DNA of 64,000 nt from contig NC_063442.1 in NCBI RefSeq assembly GCF_020379485.1, forward strand, positions 11,371,509-11,435,508, read 5' to 3'. This document shows positions 59,478 through 64,000 of this stretch, in pieces. The position numbers and the translations under genes are program-made. How positions within the stretch are numbered: position 1 is the stretch's first letter; every line of letters starts with the position of its first letter. The notes under the pieces were generated by a model. The model saw nothing but the letters and a program-made list of their open reading frames with translations. It had not been told where the DNA came from and made no database searches. Source of the DNA: Brassica napus (lineage: Eukaryota; Streptophyta; Magnoliopsida; Brassicales; Brassicaceae).

Positions 59478-61385
59478 CACTATCACTATGTATTTGTCAA
59501 CGACTCAACGGTAATAACTCTTGACTAACTACAAGTGGTGGTGATCTTTTTTGAAAAGTGGTTGTGTTTATTTTGGAGACATAAGATGATAAAACCATTA
59601 ATTATCCTCTGAATCGAAGACACAAATCAAGAAGATAAATTTAGGTGTGGGATACCAATCTCACGTCAGAATATATTTACCAGAAAGAGATTTGGCGATA
59701 TCGCTAAAGCAATATAAAGTAGTTTTGGAATTGCAATACATGGTAAAGTAATTGACCAAACGAATTTTATTCTTACTTTTCTTTAGTGCAATGTCTATTT
59801 CAGTAGCTCTTATAATATACGTACTTGAAAGGTTTATATTATTTACAATACGATATAGTTTATCAAATTCAAAGACACGTGAAAGAGTTTGGCATAAAGT
59901 TGGCCCCATAAAAGATCCAAATTATCAACCTACAATGCTTTTAAGCAAGGAAAAACAACTTTGAATTATGCTTTATGCATGTCAGTTTTTCCTAAGAAAA
60001 TCATGTTCTGATAGTCGAAACCCAATAAAATTAAAATTTCTAACCGATGAAATATATAGTTATAAAATGTATTTTAAGAGACAAAAAAATTACCGTAAAT
60101 GCAGAAAATTCGATTGTTATTAAAATATTCTGAGCAAAATGGACGGTATTAATGTTATAAAAGGACAGTATTTTTAATGAAACTTTACTGCCGACTTTCT
60201 GGAAAGCTAAAAACAAAAGTAAAAAATAGTCATAAAATGATGAAATAAACATTACAAATTGGTTTACAAATATCACAAAAGTAGTTCTCGGATTCCCATT
60301 TCAGTCACGTCACCTGATTTCTAAATAATCAGCCAGACCTTATCGACCGGAGTAGTTCAAACACGACTCAAATAATACTTTACTACTTTGACTTGAGAAA
60401 AACAAAACTTCAGTTCATGTAAGTCTTTGATACTGATTGATTGAATGTTTATTATATTTATTTTATATAAAGTTGGTTTATAAAAATGATTCGTAAATAA
60501 ATTCAAAGTAGTTAAGAAAAGAAACAATATATTTAATTCAATCTAAAAATATAAAAAGTGTTTATTTCAGTTTTTAATATATCATATTCTAAATTTACTA
60601 AGTTTTTCTCTCTTAAATTTAGATCTAAAATAAAACTATTTTAAAAAATTATAAATATTTTGTGTTGAGTTTCAAATCTGCATACATATCATTTACCAGT
60701 ATCATCATCCATTATATCTATGATGAAATTGGTGCGTAGATGATCTTTACATATACAATTGTCAAGATGGTTATTATAGAGGTGAGAAAATATTTCTCTT
60801 CCAAAAATTCTATAACAATCAAAGAGTAAAGATTTTTTAGGAGGTGGGTGGTGATTAACTATAGATTTTTCACTTTGCCTGGCACAAACTTATTTTATGG
60901 CTGGTTAAGAGCATGGCTGGTTAAGAGCATGGCCAACGAGATAATTTAGTTTTGGAATTCTAAGAAAAAAAAAAAATATATATATATATATATATATGTA
61001 TGTATATATTATATATGTGTATGTAAATGCGGGAAACGTAATCCAAAATATCTGATTTTAGATATTTTAGTTTTGTTTTCCGTAAAATTTAGAACTCCGT
61101 AATTACATACAAATATATAAGATATACATACATATATATGTACTGTTACAACCCTAAAACTAAAATTCTTTGATAAAGTTGTTCTAAACTTTCTCCCCTC
61201 AGTTCAGACCTTGAGCATCTCCTGATAAATAATAGGGTGAATTAGCCAAATAACCAAATTTGAAAAGAAAATTAAGTGTATAGCATTGATTTTGACATAA
61301 TAAAGCCCATAACAATTATGTCAACTTCTATCCGGTAATACTCTTTTTTTGTTCAAGTTGTCAGTAATAGAGAGAGAAACTGATG
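59214..61385. other. AT-rich intergenic DNA
   Basis: No gene. (TA)n at 59452-59475 and 60976-60997. 'ggctggttaagagcatgg' is repeated in tandem at 60899-60934; the second copy begins a sequence starting TAAGAGCATGGCCAACG that looks like a Harbinger left end without a visible partner. Confidence 0.45.
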
Positions 61386-61393
61386 ATATCAAC

Positions 61394-62051
61394 TAGAGAT
61401 GGCATTTGGTACCACCCGCCCCGCATTGGCCCGCCCCGCTGCGGTCTCTCTCTCCGGCGGTTCTTTGCGGGTAAGCCCGCCGTGACCCGCGGTACTTAAA
61501 CCTCTGCCCAAACCCGCCCCGCTTACTACATAGGACATTGCGGGCTGGCCCGCGGGTATGCAAAACATGATGTTTCATTGGGGTGAGCTTGAGAAGATGT
61601 TGTTGTTGTTGTTGTTGCACGGTGCAACTTGCTTCGGACGAGGAGATGGAGAGTTCCAGTGGAAGCTCGAGGAAGGAGAGAAGCTCCAGTGGTGGTGGAA
61701 AGAAGATGGAGAGAAGCTCTGATGGTGGTCTTAGTCGAGGAGAAGAAGAATCGGTTGGTGGTGCTGCTCCTCTGGTGCTCGTTGGTGGAGTCGTGCTGTA
61801 GAGAACCCTGATCGCCATTTTCGTCTCTTGACTCTTTTTTTTCAGGTGTAAAGACAGCAAATGAGGAAGTGGTCGCGGGTTATGTCGACCCCGCAAGACC
61901 CGCTGAGCCTAGACCGCAAAAGCCCAAACCCGCATGACACTTACCCGCGAGACCCGCTTTTAAATGGGCTTCGATTACCTTTACCCAAATCCGCCCCGCA
62001 TGGGTCTTGTACGGGCCAGGCCCGCGGGCTGCGGTCAAAATGCCATCTCTA
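61394..62051. mobile_element. GC-rich non-autonomous hAT-like element
   Basis: 658 bp bounded by TAGAGATGGCATTT and its inverse AAATGCCATCTCTA. A perfect 8-bp duplication ATATCAAC flanks it (61386-61393 and 62052-62059). Many CCCGCCCCGC, GCGGGTT and CCCGCGGG words form subterminal direct and inverted repeats. A (GTT)n run lies at 61599-61617 with a Ser/Glu/Gly-rich + strand frame after it, which I do not consider a gene. The base composition is quite unlike the flanking DNA. Confidence 0.9.
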
Positions 62052-62179
62052 ATATCAACAATCTGACACCCCACAATTAATTATCACACGTAATTCAATC
62101 AACACCACACATTTGTTTAACACATAAATATACATCTAATTTTTCTATACCATATTACTAAAAATAATAGGATTCAAAA

Positions 62180-62760
62180 TCCACTCACACCTAGTAAATA
62201 CTAAACTTTAATCCAAACCTCAACTCCAAAATAATAAACCCTAAACTTTAAACATCCCCTTCCATCTAAATACTAAACCCTAAACCCTAATTACTGAACC
62301 CTAAACCCAAATATAAACCTTAAACCCAATTATCAAAATCTGAAAATAGTATATAATATTATGTAATATTAAACTAAATCCAAACAAAACTCCTCAATGC
62401 TAAACTCAGACCTAACTTTTGAATACTAAACCCAAAAATGCTATCACTAAACCCAAACCTAAACTCCCACCTTCCAAATACTAAACCCTAAATCCTAATC
62501 ACTAAACCCTAAACCCAAGTATAGACTATAAACCCAAATAGAATGGAACAAAATACATAGTATAGTATAAATTGGTAAGCAAAAAAAACACCCTTTTTTA
62601 ATCGTCAAATGGAACATACATAATACGGTCACTAAACCCAAACATCAACCCCCACCTTCCAAATACTAAACCCTAAATCTTAATCATTAAACCTAAACCC
62701 AAGTATAAACTCTAAACCCAAATAGTATAGAACAAAATAAATAGTATAGTACATATAGTT
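62180..62760. repeat. AAACCCTA-rich imperfect tandem repeats
   Basis: Two clear units start with CACTAAACCCAAAC at 62445 and 62630 (period 185) and share 'ccaccttccaaatactaaac', 'aaacccaagtata' and 'atagtatagta'. A third, more diverged unit precedes them from about 62190. The words AAACCCTAAA recall the plant telomere repeat (TTTAGGG) but are not contiguous. Confidence 0.75.
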
Positions 62761-64000
62761 GTAAACAAGAAATTGATAAATAATGAATTTATCAAACAAT
62801 CGATGGTACAATAATACAACAACCGTAGCATACTATTTAGTTTGGTACTTGCGAATTGTACAAAAATATAAGAATCGTACTATACTATAATTTTCTTTCA
62901 CTACATATAGTATAGTCGACGAGTTCATCTTCTTCACATCTTCCTCTTTTTACAGACATGGTGATACACACATTCACTAGTACAGAGTAATTATTCTTCA
63001 TCATACCATATCAATACAGCATACTATAACAATTTAAATAACAATGAAAAAAATCAAGATGAACAACATTGAAAAAAACTAAAAAAAAAAAAGAAATTGT
63101 GATGTCACCTCGTTGTTGTCTACGGTGCCATCTTCTCCTCCAAACTCAATTCTACAAGCCCAAAATCCATATTATTTCTTAGTCTAGTGGTTTGTATTCG
63201 TATGTATAAAAAAAACAGAGATTGGAGGAGAAGAGGAAGAAGAAGAGAAAGAGATGTGGAACAATGATAACCACAATTTATTAAATTATTTATTTAATAT
63301 TTCTTTTGATAAATAACTCTCAGCAGGTCACACAGGTTGAATTGAAGGGTAATATAGCATTATTACATAAAATATATGTACTATAGATGAAAGTTAGGGG
63401 TTTTAGCTATGTAATGAATTATAATTTGTTTGAAGGTTATACAGCCCAATTTCCCTAAATAATAATCATTTACGTGGCATAAACTTATATTATGGCAAAA
63501 TAGCTGACTTATGCATATTGTCTAGTCAGTTCCGAAAGTTTACAGTTATATCTAGACACTGATAAACTCATTAAAATTTTTGAGTTCTATCAAAATTTGT
63601 TTTAAACAGTTGTAACATGCTCAAACTAACATGTGTCAATTAAATAATAAACATAACCAATTAATTGTTGAAGTGGCAATGATATCAATAAAATAGTGGG
63701 CAAACGGTCGATCTGTTACCAAATGTATTCTAAAGTACCTTCTTAATATGATAAAAAATAAAAATGTTATAATCAGAGATAACTAATTTAGAAGCAGATC
63801 CTCCTAAATAAGACAGAGTGTCATTCTTATGCTTTTGGCTTCCGACTTACAAATCACATATTCTTTTTACCTCTAGACTAAGAAAAAATAAACTTCTATA
63901 TAAAAAGAAAATTTTTCCATATTTCAAGATATAATCTTCTTTTTTTAACAACGAACAGCTATTATATAATTCAAACTTGAGGTGCATGGTCTACCCAGAC
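62761..64000. other. intergenic to window end
   Basis: No gene recognised. The short GA-rich stretch at 63219-63255 and the surrounding text give no credible frame. Confidence 0.45.

Noticed and set aside
61583..61811. Cys-rich or Ser-rich protein in the GC-rich element
   Set aside because: Generated by a GTT repeat and GA-rich text within a non-autonomous hAT-like element.
62180..62760. True telomere or subtelomere
   Set aside because: AAACCCTAA words are scattered and imperfect, not a continuous TTTAGGG array.
1..64000. CRISPR arrays, operons, tRNA genes
   Set aside because: Spliced plant genes and retrotransposons show a nuclear plant origin; no spaced short repeats or cloverleaf with consensus A and B boxes was noticed.

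Overview
The window is nuclear plant DNA, AT-rich and crowded with transposons, from a Brassicaceae genome, most likely Brassica or a close relative. Three host genes carry recognisable spliced structures. They are a CC-NB-LRR resistance gene on the + strand (18719-21705), a GH10 endoxylanase with CBM22 modules on the - strand (31315-35030, XYN1-like), and an amino acid permease on the - strand (42509-46234, AAP1). From memory, AAP1 and XYN1 are direct neighbours on Arabidopsis thaliana chromosome 1 (At1g58360, At1g58370), with a CC-NB-LRR cluster just beyond. The order here matches that segment, now spread out by transposon insertions. I relied on recall for this; no alignment was run.

Left part (1-18 kb). 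This holds a LINE 3' end, a solo-LTR candidate, and a complete 362-bp TRIM with a 5-bp target duplication. It also holds a three-level nest: a Helitron-like element (about 6253-12982) contains a young Ty1/Copia element (6965-12736, 5-bp target duplication, LTRs differing at about two positions), whose 3' LTR is split by a roughly 1-kb element with Harbinger-like ends. After that come tandem duplications, a degraded gag, a second LTR candidate, a large fold-back element and small Tourist-type MITEs just upstream of the resistance gene.

Middle (18-47 kb). The resistance gene is followed by a probable nuclear copy of mitochondrial DNA with an rrn18 fragment. Next is a 5-kb Helitron (24695-29688) with both termini recognisable and carrying the C-terminal exons of an RPA1-like gene. 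LINE debris, XYN1, a hAT element with a perfect 8-bp duplication, a Harbinger-type element, Gypsy remnants, a histone H3 pseudogene and AAP1 follow.

Right part (47-64 kb). No host gene was found here. It has two LINE copies (one with a 21-bp target duplication and a single in-frame stop), a tandem 116-bp duplication, and long AT-rich stretches. A PIF/Harbinger element (56744-59210, TAA duplication) carries an N-terminally truncated DDE transposase plus an intact-looking three-exon GRF-type zinc-finger gene. A GC-rich hAT-like element (61394-62051, 8-bp duplication) and AAACCCTA-rich tandem repeats complete it.

The host genes do not form a pathway: they are pathogen recognition, cell-wall xylan modification and amino acid uptake. 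The most unusual items are the Harbinger/zinc-finger pairing, the nested element at 6-13 kb and the two-ended Helitron. No CRISPR, tRNA or operon structure was seen. Exon boundaries are read by eye from splice signals, phase and family resemblance.
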